This document shows, in pieces, positions 48,686 through 61,866 of a DNA stretch of 64,000 bases (its first letter is position 1; every line of letters begins with the position of its first letter). The stretch comes from Centropus unirufus (lineage: Eukaryota > Chordata > Aves > Cuculiformes > Centropidae), in assembly GCA_013397695.1 (NCBI GenBank), contig VYZI01000392.1:110086-174085 (forward strand). Direction: 5' to 3'. Below the pieces are notes generated by a model. The model made no database searches, was not told the origin of the DNA, and saw only the letters and a list, made by a program, of their open reading frames with translations. Both the position numbers and the translations under genes were made by a program.

Positions 48686-51600
48686 TTTTTAGTTTAATTT
48701 TAGTTAAGCTCTGGTCCTCGGTGCTCCTCGGGTGTGACAGAAGGCCCTAAGTCCTGCCTAAGCTCTCTGAAATAAAACTGTAACAGCCTGGTTTGCCGCA
48801 GTCTCTTGGTTGGTTCAGCAGCAAATTGATTTCCATGGCTGAATCTGTCACCTCATCGTCAAAGAGGATCCATCACGAAAATCCTACTATTAACAGGCAG
48901 AGAATGAACTCGCCTCACGGGTGGTAATAATTTGATGGTCATCAGAAGGTTTCACTGTAAGAATATTTTCACCTGTGGACACGTTTTCTTATCTCATTGC
49001 AGTACCATCTGCACCCTTTGTTTTCCCCATCTCTTGAAATACCCTTGCCGCGTTATTTAACTTTTATGGCTGAGATGGGCGCAATTAGTCATGCAAATAG
49101 AGCGTGACCTCTTGCGTTAAAATAAAATAGGAAAAGGTTTATGGCGTTCTGAAATTTGGAGTTAGGCTTGAAGTTTTCCAGACTTGTTTGTGAGAAGGAG
49201 GAAACAGGTGTGTTTTGCCAAGTTTGTTTAATTGTGATAACAATAGGTGATTCTGCTAATGCTGCTTGCAGGGACAGGAAGAAAAAACCCACATGGACAG
49301 CATACAGGTTTATGTTTATAGGAGAATTATAGTTTAAGCCTATCAGAGAATTCATAATAAACTATGCACAACATAATTTTTATGATTTTTTTAAATGATT
49401 TTATGATTTATTTATTTTTTTAATTTTGGGCCTTTCTCTTTCTAGGAGAAACTGATTGGATGCTAATTTTAATAAAGAACCTAAAAAGGCAACCTTCTAA
49501 GTTGCTTTATTTACTAGAACATCACTAGTTGATAGAGGGTGAAAACAAGTACGTATGGAAACATATTTGTCAAACATTTTTATTCTGTAAGTCATCCCTT
49601 TCCTAGCAAGAAACTAAACCCGCTTTCAGCCAATGCTTTTTATGTTGCTGTTATTGCTTTTTATACGTGGTTCCACAAATGCTAAAACAGCTTTTAAAGT
49701 CAGACAAAACTTGCGTTGTTATCGTGTTCTTGCTCACAGAGCGTGCAGATTCTATTAGGAAAAGAACGTCTTCAGTTACTCCTCCTATCAGAATATCAGG
49801 GTTTGAGTTCTCCCACACAAATGGGTTCATCTATCCCGATCAGCCAATTAACTGAATAGCCTAATAATGGAACACAGGCTCTCGAAGAAATATTCACCAG
49901 CCTGGGCTGACGCTGGCTAGAGCTGTGCTTGTTCCCCCATACCCACTGGAAAGGAATAAAAGGGGGGTTCTTTTGTCAACCTTTGGCCCTCAAAAAGAGG
50001 AAATATAATTTTTTTTTAATATATTCGAACTAAATGTGATAGCAAAACGCTTGAACAGTTCTTTTCCCAATGTGTATTAATATTCATCTCCATCTTTGCT
50101 CTTTTTTGGTCAGCTGGCAGTTCATTTTGGGTATTTATTAAAGAATTAAACACTGTTCAATGTAAGCACAGAAATAATTTTAATTAGTTTAACTATTGGT
50201 TGTAAGAGAGCGTGCTTTTAACTCCTTGGTTACTTCTGCATTTCATATAGGCTGCAGGTATATTTGGTTTAAAACCAGGATTTATTTTTGTTTTGCCTCC
50301 TAAGCCACTGACTTTTTTCCTCCCTGCAGATTTTTCATGGGTTACTTGAGGTAATTCTTGAGACATTTAAGCTCCCAATATAGAGTGGCCACAATAGAAT
50401 TCCAAATGAAAGCTTTGAGAGTGTTCCTACATGTTTTATTTAACAGCTTCTCAATTTAGGGTCACATGTTTTAGATTCCAGCTAGTTAAATTTTTAGCAG
50501 TCTCTAAGCTGTTGCATTTAGGCTTCCTTACGGCAGGTACTCTCAGGTATAACAGCTGAAAAGCAAAATGTCATTTTTCCTAAGCTCCCTTCAGATAGTT
50601 TAGGACTGCTGTTCCAGGTAACAATAATCAGTGAAGTCTATTTTTCTTGGACCAGATAGTTTTAGGCAGAAAGTATCAAATATGCTCTAAAACTCTTGTT
50701 GAGAGCTGCTCAAGCTGATTTATCAGGCGAGGGCTGCAGTTTGCACAGCCTGCCAAATTGGGGTCATTTAAGCTGAATGCAGTAACCTCCCAACTAAGAT
50801 TCTGAACTTATGGCCACGATATATAAAAAACCCCAATTTTCTAGTATTCCTGCTTCTATCAGTCCATGCAGGTTGTGGTGGCATCCAGGAAATGAGCCAC
50901 AAGTGAGGACCCAGCTGTACTCGTTTCGACATGGAAGGAGAGCCCCATTCCTGTCTGAAAGAGATTCTGGTTTATCCCAAAGGAAAACGAGCGCTGTGAG
51001 ATGTCGTCCTCGCCGAGTTTACGCCGGGGCGGGTTTATTGTGAAATATAGAAAAAAATTGCAGTTAAAAGCTTGGGTAATATGACACGAACATGAAATGT
51101 TTTGGGCTGTCTTCCAAGTTATTGGGAAAGCTGTCTCCAGTCTGATAACCCCCTTGTCCCATCTCTCTCCCTGTCTTCCCCTCGCAATAGCAGCATCGGG
51201 TTTTGAAGTTCTGTTTAGTACGACTGTATGAAATTTAAAAAAATTTAAAAACTTAAAAAATTTAAGTTGAAATAATTAGTAAAAAAAATCTCTCGTAGAA
51301 GAGTCTTTGCACAAAGAATCTCTCAGTTTATCAAAACCTGTTTCAGTTCTCCTGCTGTGACTTCCGAGTAGGGCCAGTAACCAGATCCGGTGGGAACTGC
51401 GAGCGTCCTGCTAACCCCGTGTCAGAGATCCGTGCTTGCTGTCTAAATAACGTTTTCTACTTAGCATTTTCTTCCTTCTCAAGTTCTCAGGGTCGAAGTT
51501 GCTGGTTTTAGTCTTGCTGAACACTGAGGCTTATTTTTTTTCCTCTCTGGCTGACATCTCGCACAAACGCGTGCAGGAGCCTTTTGTGTGTGTTTTCACT

Positions 51601-52717
51601 GTCTTTTCACCCTTTTTACTGAAATGAAATAAGATTTGGCTGCTTGATCTATTCCACGTCTTAGTTCAGGCATGTATGACTCTCTTTTTCCCAGCGTCTT
51701 CTCTTTCTTGTCTTATCTGACCCGATATCTGTCCTTATCTCACCTACAATTGCCTCTCTACACCAACCTGAGAGGAGGTTGCGGCAAGGTGTGTGCACCT
51801 TGCTGTCTTGATTTTGCTGTCTTTTATGAGTTAATTAGAAAAGAAAATATAATTTAGATTTTTTTCTTACATGAAGACATCTTTTTTTGTTCACCCTTCT
51901 TGAGCTGATGTTCCTCTCTGGGAAGTGCACACTACTTTCCCAACGTAAAACATACTTTTTCTGCCATGGAAACAAGACACAGTTCTATAAGGATTACTAA
52001 TGGTTTTTGTAGTGTTAACTACATGGTAGTATGTTGAGACAAGAGATCTCCGAAATGTGGCATGAACACAGGGAAATGGGAGAAAAAAAAATAATAACGA
52101 AGTTCCTGAGACATGGTAAAATAGAAAATTTTATTTATTTTATTTATTGAAATCCAAATGGATGGATAGAGTAGGAACCAAACTGTCAGTAAGGGTGGGA
52201 AATAATGCCTGGTTTGGTAGCGATGAGCTGAATTTACCATTTCTGTCATCTCGTATCCGTTCCCTGCTGCCAGTTAAAAGAGGAGGAACCTTGAAAGAGC
52301 TCATTTACAAACACTGTTGTCATTTGGAGCTGTGGTGTTTCCCGCTTTCCACACGGGAATCCAAGAGCTGCGTGCAAGCTGCGGTATCGCTCATTAAATT
52401 GTAGGAACGATCACTATCAAAAGTAGATGTGTAATAGTTATAATGAGTACTTAGCGTTTATCATTTAAGACAGCGTCGACCTCAATTTAATCTTAGAAGG
52501 CAGTTCTTTTAATGAAAACACAAAAACGCGTTTGGGTGTCTTCTCAGGATTCGACCCTTCCGGTTGGGATGGGGTTTAGACCTCATTAGGAACAGCAGCC
52601 AGGAATGTATTTGCTCTTGAAATCAGTGGAATTGGAGGACACGCACACAAAAAAAAAAAAATCGATGTTTTTTTAATGAATTAGGGCTTCAATGTTGTTG
52701 CTAAACATGACATTTTT
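48686..52717. other. Non-coding region left of second gap
   Basis: Nothing is recognised apart from AT-rich low-complexity sequence (49370-49430; 51230-51290 with repeated atttaaaaaa and its complement) and an A run at 52649-52661. Confidence 0.5.
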
Positions 52718-52974
52718 NNNNNNNNNNNNNNNNNNNNNNNNNNNNNNNNNNNNNNNNNNNNNNNNNNNNNNNNNNNNNNNNNNNNNNNNNNNNNNNNNNN
52801 NNNNNNNNNNNNNNNNNNNNNNNNNNNNNNNNNNNNNNNNNNNNNNNNNNNNNNNNNNNNNNNNNNNNNNNNNNNNNNNNNNNNNNNNNNNNNNNNNNNN
52901 NNNNNNNNNNNNNNNNNNNNNNNNNNNNNNNNNNNNNNNNNNNNNNNNNNNNNNNNNNNNNNNNNNNNNNNNNN
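52718..52974. other. Assembly gap (257 N)
   Basis: A run of N in AT-rich non-coding sequence. The flanks (ctaaacatgacattttt and atacatctactgtgaagct) show no coding or repeat signal that explains it. Confidence 1.
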
Positions 52975-54649
52975 ATACATCTACTGTGAAGCTATATACA
53001 CCCAGTAGGCAATAATTATTTTTCTAAGTGTATGGATACACTTGTTCTAATGAACAAAGAAAAACAAATCTTTCAACATGTGTTTGTTCTTTTTTTTAAA
53101 TCTTTTTTGATTTTTAAATTCTTACTGGGGTTATGAAGGGTGCTTTGGGTGTGATTGCATCAAAAGGAAGGAATAAACAGATTTCTGGATCAAGCTAATT
53201 AATTAGTGGAGGTTAATTGCTGCAATTTAAGATGCTGATCAAGTGGATTCGAGTAGGGTTTTTGAAAAAAAAAAAGGCAATTAGAAATTTCAGTGTGAGA
53301 TGCAGAAATACTATCCTCTTGTTTAAATCTTCTTTCCTTACTTTGGCATTATGGGCTCACTGTAATCTATATTTTTGAAGGGTCTTATCCTTTAAAGAAC
53401 ATTGTTAGGAAAAAAATAATTTCTTGGTCAAAGAGAGAAAAAATAATATTACTTCGTTTAAATGAAATTTTTGTAAGGGCATTTTTCTGGACCAAATTTT
53501 TTATATCTATTAGTTACAAGTTGTAGTTATATCTAGAACAATTCTAGGGTTTTTTGCCTACAAAAGAATACAACTATGGAGCACGTTTTGAAACCTTTTC
53601 TTTCATTCGATACACACTATTTGAACTGAGACACATACTTTGTAGGCCAGCTAATGAATATTTTATAAACAAAACAGCTTTTAAGTCGGCAAGTATAGAT
53701 GAAATTAATTTAATTTGATTTTTTGAGGCACAAAAGCTTAGTTTTCAATATTTTATGACAACGCACATGTAGATGACAATTGTATTTTATGGCGTAAGTG
53801 TATGAAGCAAAATATGTGTCATTTGCCTATTTAGGCTGAAGTTTGATGTTTTTAGGTTGTTGCTGTCACTGCTGCTTTGTTCTGAAACAGCGAACACATT
53901 AGGATATCCTTCAAGTATTTTTTTTTTCTTATAAACTCAGTTATTTTCTTAGAATTATTTGGGAAGAATAGCAAAGATGTGAAATACACGTTTCATGTGC
54001 TTGTGTAAGATGTAGATGGGACCCTTAAGAATAGATTATAGATGGGGCTAACAGTTCCACCTACGTCAATGCTAGATAACAAAAATCCTGCTGTTTTACT
54101 TAATCCCAAGTGTTTTGACATGGATGAGCTTTATGGTGGTTCTGGATAGAAAAGTGTGCGTAAATGGACATTTCAATATCAGGTGTAGTCAGCTCACTGA
54201 TGCGCAAGTAAGAAGCCTTGGATGTGTAGACACTTCAAATATTGATTGGTAATAAAAAAAATTGTGACAAACCAGCCACTGCTGTAGTTAATCAAAGTTA
54301 ATCAAAGTTCTGGAGGTCCAATAGGATCTCCAGTACTGGAAGTACGTAGACGTTGAAATTGTGCAAGTTAATTTCAGAGACAGTGGACAAACCTCTCAAA
54401 GCTGTGATATCTGCTTCTGTGGTAAACTCTTGTCACTGCTCTCCTCTTAACACAAAAATACCAGGAAGTGTGTATTGGGAATAATGTTTTATTCACCCTA
54501 GAGCAGTCAGAGAAGGACAGTTTTTCTCATCTTTTGTGCAAAAGTGAGAAACTCAGTCTAGGACTGTAAGCCTGAAGAGACGTTCACAGCCAAGGCCAAG
54601 TGGTCCTAAACTTGAGGCACAGCTGAAACAGAAAATTGGAGTGTGTGGA

Positions 54650-55010
54650 TGACAGAACCTCAGGATGGTGGAGGTTGGAAGGGACCTCTGGAGATGATGC
54701 ACTCCAAAGCAGGGTCACCTAGAGCCAGTTCCCCAGGAGGGCATCCCGGTGAGTTCTGAGGATCTCCAGAGAAGGAGACTCCATAATCTCTGGGAAGCCT
54801 GTTCCAGTGCTCCCTCACCCTCACAGTGAAGTTTTTCCTCACGTTCAAGTGGAACTTTCTGTGCTCCAGGTTGTGCCCATCACCCCATCCTGTTGCTGGG
54901 CAGCACTGGAGAGTCTGGCCCCATCACCTTAACCCCCATCCTTTGGATATTTATAAGCACTGGGAAGGTCCCCTCTCAGTCTTCTCAATTCTTTCTACCT
55001 CAGGTAAACC
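54650..55010 (-). mobile_element. CR1 LINE 3'-end fragment (- strand)
   Basis: This is the best-preserved CR1 piece in the window. The + strand shows gaggttggaagggacctctg, ctccagagaaggagactcca, gggaagcctgttccagtgct, agtgaagtttttcctcacgt, tggaactttctgtgctccag and ggtcccctctcagtcttctc in the expected order. The - strand reads RKNFTVRVREHWNRLPRDYG, the usual C-terminal end of the CR1 reverse-transcriptase ORF. It is 5'-truncated and non-functional. Confidence 0.92.
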
Positions 55011-58000
55011 TAGAAATGAGAGGTTTGGAGAGGTTTCATCGGAAGTTTCTAACTTTCTCTCGCTGAATTACACGTAGAGGACAATTATCTATGGAGTGGC
55101 TCATGATAGAGCTCTTCATGTTGGATTTCTGTCAGGATGGAGAGGAATTGTCTGCACCAGTGCTGGGTGGTTGTGCTATCGGAAATACTTGGAGATCACG
55201 ATGTATCACGTGTGCCTCTTGGATGCATCCAAGAAAGTAGTTTATGCACAGCACAGGTCCCGAGGGCATTCTGGATTTCAATAGAATAGAGTAGAATTCA
55301 ATAGAATCCCTGACCTTTGTCCTCCCACTTCTTCCTCAATTAATAACGTGAAGGTGAAGCTGCCCATTTCCAGTCTTGCTGAAATTTTCTGTGCTGTCAA
55401 ACTGAAAATATTTTGTTGTGCTTTCCTTATTTTTCAGATCAGTGTAGAGCTGCTAGAGTTCATCATCTTGTTGGAGAACATGGGAGTAGTAGTCTAAGAT
55501 CACTGGTTAGCTATTTTTTGTCAATGTCTGTGTTTTATTCTTTCTGTAGTTCTAGGAATTTCATGGATTTTTCATGACCAGTTTACTTACTAATTTTTAT
55601 ATGGTGTACGGAATATCCCATCCTGTATTGCCAAGCAATGCCAATAGAATTTACCTCCCCTCAATCCTCATCCTTCGTAAGCACCTGCAGTCTGTGAGGA
55701 ATGATGCTCCTGGTTGATTATTTGGAATTTAAGTGATTTTCTTTCCCCTGTCTCTGGGCAGAATTGGTTAGGAGGGTAAAAGTTTCAATCTGAGATTTTT
55801 TTTTCCCTAAATCCTCCTTATTTCTTTACAGCAGAACTTCACTTTTTCAAAGCCCTGGGGAGGACACAGCCCATTTCTGTCCTATTTCCAACGAGCACTT
55901 TCCTGCTTGCCTTTAAAACCATGGGCACTTGCTACAGCTGTGGCTTCAACTCGCCAATTACAGCCAGGTCTGGGTGCTGCAAAATTCTGGTAATGAGAGT
56001 TTGTCATTTTATATGGGTCACCACAAGGACCCAAGAACAGAAATCAGATAACAGGAAGCAATCGGGAAGAAGATGTGAAAATCCAGCAACTCTATCTTTT
56101 AGCAGGGAGCCAATTGGGTAAAAATTTAATGCCAGAAGTTGATTAGCAAAGGCTCAATTATAAATTCAGGCATTTTAGCCCATTTCCGGATGGAAGATAT
56201 TTTGTGTGGTTCAGAGATTTAAGCACTTTCACCAGAAGGACATGAATCCTTTAAAATGCCGAGGTTAACTGTACGTGCCAGTTTTTTGTTTTTTTTTTCA
56301 TTTAATCCAGTTGAAAACAATTGTTCGTGAATCTTGAACATATTTTCAGGGATAATCACTGTGCAGAAGACTGCATATTGGCAAGGATCTCTCCTCTTCC
56401 CCCTAATTTTAAGCATCTTTGGATTGACTTAGAAATGTAGTATTTAGCTGCGAAGGATATCCTGCTGTGTATGAAATTTCTTGGGGGAAAAACAGCTTTT
56501 TGCATAGCAAGTGGCTTAGTATCATTCATTTGTAGAGTTTTAGTTGGTCGTTGAGAAATTCCAAAATGATGATGATCCACTTAACAGAGGATCTGAATAT
56601 AATTCGGCAGATCATTGGTAAAAGAAACCATTGGTTGTAGCACTAAGAAAAGCCAAATCAGGCTCGGGTTAAACTATGACTTAACATTTTATGCCTACAA
56701 AAAGGGGTTTAGAACATAGTTCAGAGCCTCAGCCCAGCATAAATTCTAACCAGTTCATGCCCCAGCAGTAAGAGAGGAATTCTGTGCATGCCTATAAAAT
56801 AAAACTTGCAATTAAATGTTTGTGCTCACGTTGTGTCATCTGAAGAAAGTACAAGATTTCTACAAGGAAATGAGGGCCATCCCTGTATATGGATGTTAAG
56901 TTTCGGATATAAATGTTTGATACTGGGGCCCACTATCAAGTCCTTGCTTTGCTTTATTGATAACAATAATTTAAGGATATATGGTAACCTGCGAAGCTAT
57001 GTATGGCCGTATCCTTCCTATAGGAACATTTCTAGTGCAATATAGGAATATTTCTCCTGCTGGGGAAAGCCAGACTGAAGATTTCCGTACCTCAACAGGG
57101 AAGGCCTTTGTTTGGCTACACTTAATTGTCTGCTTTAATAGAGGCATAATTACCTATCTGAATTAAAAGTGTTAACAGGTGAAGCAGAGTCCTACTCCAG
57201 AATACTCCAGAGTACGGGTTATACTGAAAGGCAGGGTTCGTGGGTGGGATTCAAGTCATTAGTCTCAGGCTTTACCAACACTGTAAGAAAATGCTTTTCT
57301 TTTTTGAAATCTTCCAAAACTCATCCTTCCAAAACTTACTGTGTCTTCACACTAAGTGGAGAAAAATGTAAATCCATTTTTCTTTGTAGAGAAGTAAATA
57401 TAAGAAATCTTCGGGACTTTTCTGTCTTTTGGAAGATTAAAGGAGTCAGAAAAAAAAAAAGTAAGTGGAGTTGAAAGTACTTTAAAATTGAATTCTTTTT
57501 GGGAAAAAGTAAATGGCAAAAGTAAAGTTCTCTTAAGTGGTGTGGAATTTGCTACTGTTCTGTCTTATCTCTCAGAAAATGCTTAGAAAATTTAGGCTGC
57601 CTTTTCTTTAAAAGAAAAAAGCTGAAGGTAAGATTTACATTTCAAGGATTAACATAGTAGTGTTCTGTCTTGATGTTATACTCGACCAAAATTTGTATTT
57701 GGTTGTGGAGTTACAGCAAGGGTGTCGAAAGGTAAATGTTTCTGCTAAGACAAACTTCATGAACTGAGCCTTGGGGGTGGTGGTGGAGGAGAGTGGGGAG
57801 GTTTTGTCTTTGGCTAAAATGGTCCCAAAGTTGTTGAGTGGGCTGCACTGGAATAAAGATTCCTGAACTCTGGAATGAGGTAGAGAAGCGTTTGCTTGGG
57901 AGTGACGCGTTCCCTAATGAACAGGACATGCAGTAATCTATTCCATTGATATCAAAGCATTGGGAAGGGAGCAGATTCCTATTTAGTTAAACCAGCACGG

Positions 58001-61000
58001 GGGTGGAATGTGGCATTCTCCCATTTTATCTGGACGGGAAGGGTGGGTGAGTGCCAGAAGGGAGGAAATGTGCAGGAATCCGGAATGGAGCGGCCAGATC
58101 CAAGACAGAGGCATCTCATCCCGAAGAGAAGCCTCAAGATAAGACCCTGGAGCACTGGAGAGAGCACATCTGCCATTTATGTGATTCTCTACTTCCTTTT
58201 GCTCCTCTTCCATAAAGATAAAGGCAATTAAGCACATTTCCACTCTAAATGTATGAGAGCCCTTATAGGAGGGGCCGATGCTCTAAATCCCTGGAAATGT
58301 GTCCCATTTCTAGCAGCCTTGGGCTGAGCTGATCTTCTTGGAATGCTGTGTGTGTGAAGGGAAGAGCTTTTATTTTGTGTCACGTGTAAGCAGGGGGCGA
58401 TTGCACAGTGGGGTCCAACATGGGCTATTTTTCTCTAATTTAAAACAATCCCAGGCTTGCCCTCCACTGTGTTATTATTTTGGAATTTATTAGAATGGTG
58501 CTTGTGAGATGCAAAAATGCATCGCCAAAAGAAATAACTAAGAGGTGTATAAAAACCCAGGGAAGGTTTGGGTGCGTTTTTCAAAATGCTTAGGATTTTT
58601 AGGGCAGGTGACAGCAACAAACACTAAAAAAAGTCATTTATGGAACGTTTTATTCAGCAGAAAGTGCAGCCTTTTAGGTTCTAACTTAGCTATTTAGTGT
58701 TTATACTAAGTTGGGTTATTATTATTATTAAGTTAGTATTTATACAATTATACACTAATACTGCATTTGGTAGTTCTATAAATAGTTTATATTTAGTCTG
58801 TTTCAAAATTTTGCTTTTCCTATTGAATATTTTTGAAACCGACCATAATTGTTATATTTCAGTTTGTTTACTACTAACCCTTCCTTGGCTAACGTAATTT
58901 CAAGATGTCCAGACACATTTTCTGATGCTTGGCTTTTGGCCTGTGGGTAAATATTGATTGTAAGAGAAATCAAAGCTGATGTCTTGTTTGGTTCAGGTTT
59001 TTTTTTCACTATGGAGAACCTGTAGAACTAGCTGAGTCGGGTGTAAATTGATACGATCCAAATGAAAATTTCTGTGATTCTGCGGTTCACCAAGTTTTGA
59101 CTTTTCCATATTGACTTTGGGAGGCCGTTACTGTATTTATTGGGATTTTTTTCCCCAGCCTGAGGGGAGCTGCTTGCATTATTGGATCCTTTCCGTACTG
59201 CTGTCTGCTATGGGATGTAACCTGTCCTATCACTGGTGCTTCCGAGACACTGCTCTTTGTTTCCCAGTGTGTCCTCATGGTCTGTCTGTATCAGAGGTGT
59301 TTAGACTGACATATTAAAATAATAAAACTCAGAACAACAGCTAGACAGCCTAACAAAAATCTGCTGTTTCAACACTCATGCATGTGTATTTATGGACTTA
59401 TTAAAGCAAATAAACAGATTTTTTTAAAAGTTTCCATGCAAACTTTATTTTTCTATTTAAAAAGATTGTGACAAAAAGAATTCTGATGTTAAATCAGGAG
59501 AATTACTATTATCTCGTTATGCAGATGCTTGTATATTACAAATCTAAGTGTCATATTCAGTTGAAGGATGTCAATATTTATTAAAAATATAAACTGCTGC
59601 CTTATCACATCATTAGGTATCTTGTTACTTGCTTTGTTAAAGAATAGCTTGTTCTGTCTGATTCTTTTTGTAGTTCTTAACTAGAAACTTCATTTTTTCT
59701 TCAACATAAGAGTGCTCAACACTAGTTAGAATGAGGTTTGTAAATAAAAGTAATACACTTTGCTAGGTGGACTGATATAGTTGGAAAACCCAGATAAGCT
59801 AATAAAGGCATCTGATAGTAGCCGTGGAAAGGATAAATTGTATAGTTTATCTATAGGGAACATGGAGTAATATGCTTTTTTTTTTCCTCCATTGCAACTT
59901 GGTAAGAGTTCCTCATGACAAAAAAAAAAACCAAAAAAACCAAAAAACTCAAGAAGAAAAGGTTGGAGTTTTCTTTGTGAGCAGAACAGGCAGTTATACA
60001 ATTAGTGTAAAAAAGTGTTTGGTGGAAAAAATAATTCTATTTTTGGAAATATTTGTATAACAAACAGAGCAGACTAAGCAGGTGGAACAGATGTGGTGTG
60101 AGAAAAAGAAGTGAATCTAGCCCCACTCATGACAGTCGATGCTTTGTTTTGCAAGGTCATTGCAATTGAGAATTGATGATGGAAGCGCTAATAAACCGTC
60201 AGGCTGAGCTTTCTACAATAAACAAAATAACAAGTATGGTTGCAGTAGATTGTATCCTGAATTGTGAATATAATTCTAATTTCAGCACTCCGGAATGCAT
60301 TTTTAGTTGCTGCCTGATCGTATCAGGGATGAAAAAATAGGGGTGGTTACATATGGAAAGTTATTCTAAAGGAAACAGTAATTATTTTAGGCGTTTTACC
60401 AGGTGGTTTGTCATCTAAAAACTGCTTTGCTTTGCTTTTATTTTTCTGACTTTGCAATCGAAACATGGAAAGCAGGAATGTATCCTAGAGGAATTTAGGA
60501 TGGGACAGTGCCCGTAGATCTTTGACGTGGTAGATGCCACAGCAAGGAGTTCTAGGCACAACTTGCTCTAATCCTGCTGGCTCACGAGGGAGGAAGCTTC
60601 TGTGCTTGGCCGCTCCGTGGACACGGCCAAATTTATTTTAGTTGCGTTTCAGCCATCAATAGCATTGACTGTGTTCCACATAAGGCTAAAATCATTGATT
60701 TGCACAATGTGTTTCTGTTGAGTTGGGAAATATATAAATATTTCTGTCCTTTTTTTTACAAATCACAACGTAAAGAAGTCATAATTCAGGCAGCCTAAAG
60801 GTTGCTCCTTCCCTTTTTATGTTTTCAGGAGAAGGATTCTCTGCTTTGTGAAGATTCAAATCCTGTTTGAGGTCATAAATTAAAATGAAATTGCTAATTA
60901 TTTTGTCTTTACTTGGCATTTTTGTGTGCAAGAAATTATTCCCCAATGTCTTAACAAAACGTGCAGTAAAGGCTGATAGAAAAGTACCAAAAGTGTGACA
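55011..61000. other. AT-rich non-coding region (candidate DNER intron 1, third part)
   Basis: No gene is recognised. There is a short repeat of caatagaat at 55278-55306, a (TTA)n run at 58717-58731, A-rich runs at 57450-57460 and 59920-59946, and a possible weak CR1 tail (tttctgtgattctgcggttc) at 59068-59087. Confidence 0.5.
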
Positions 61001-61229
61001 GATCAAGCTGGAAATACATTGGCGAAGCAGTGAGACAAAGCTTGTGCGAGATCCACCTGCTTTTTTCTTATATTTCAGTCTCTCATTTTTTCTAAATTCA
61101 ATAGAAATCCACGAGGCCAGGAAGACAAAATTTCCCTGCCTTGCAGCTTGCAGACTTCTTTACTCACTAAATCAACGTTGAACTTGGTTGTAGCGGGTCC
61201 CAAATTCTTGCAAAACTGACTTGGGCACC

Positions 61230-61720
61230 AGTTTATTCCTGGCAAGCTGTTGTTGAAAATAAAAATAATTAAATAAAAGCGAAGCCGTTGGAGAAATGGC
61301 AGCTTAGCTTTGGGCATAATTAAGTGCTCGTTATTTATGCAGGTGTTGACACTTGGATTTGAAACAATCCATTTCGCTGCGTGCCTTGCTTGAGGCTTTC
61401 TGGTGATCGGTCCCTTTGTTCCATTTGATATGGCAGAAGCAGATAGGGAAGCAGAATTCAATCTTGCTGAAAGCAGTAATGAGCAAAGCGGTTTATCTGA
61501 TTTAAATGGCAATTTAATGTTTCGCTCCTTCCCTTTTTTGTTGTTGCTGTCACAAGAAGTCAGTGATTCGGCAGACGAGGCCGTAAGAATAAAAGTAACT
61601 TTTAATGTACTCCTGTATCTCCCCATCCCCGAGGCTTTGAGCATCATTTCAGTTCCATTTGACAAATCCAGACCATATTCAAATCCATGTTCATTTGGAG
61701 GGTGGACACCATGAGGATTT
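61230..61720. promoter_or_regulatory. Candidate conserved non-coding element
   Basis: The block is poor in stop codons on both strands and dense in AT-core transcription-factor-like motifs (gggcataattaagtgctcg, ttatttatgcaggtgttgac, tttaaatggcaatttaatg). This is the look of vertebrate developmental enhancers. No alignment was possible, so the call rests on composition alone. Confidence 0.3.
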
Positions 61721-61866
61721 AGCACGTGCCTGGTGGTGGTAGTTTGGTCGTTTTCGCCTTTAGATTTTAAGACCAGAAATGGTATTTTGCTCTCCCCACC
61801 CCCATATTTGGTCCTGGATTTCCAGGGATTATTGATAGAGGGTGCATTTGAGCAAGAACTAACCAA

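Noticed and set aside
52681..53015. Open frames of about 100 codons across the second gap
   Set aside because: These are also artefacts of the N run.
59030..59095. Possible CR1 tail with ttctgtgattctgcggttc
   Set aside because: It fits the tail motif, but no upstream CR1 sequence is recognisable. It is recorded as weak only.
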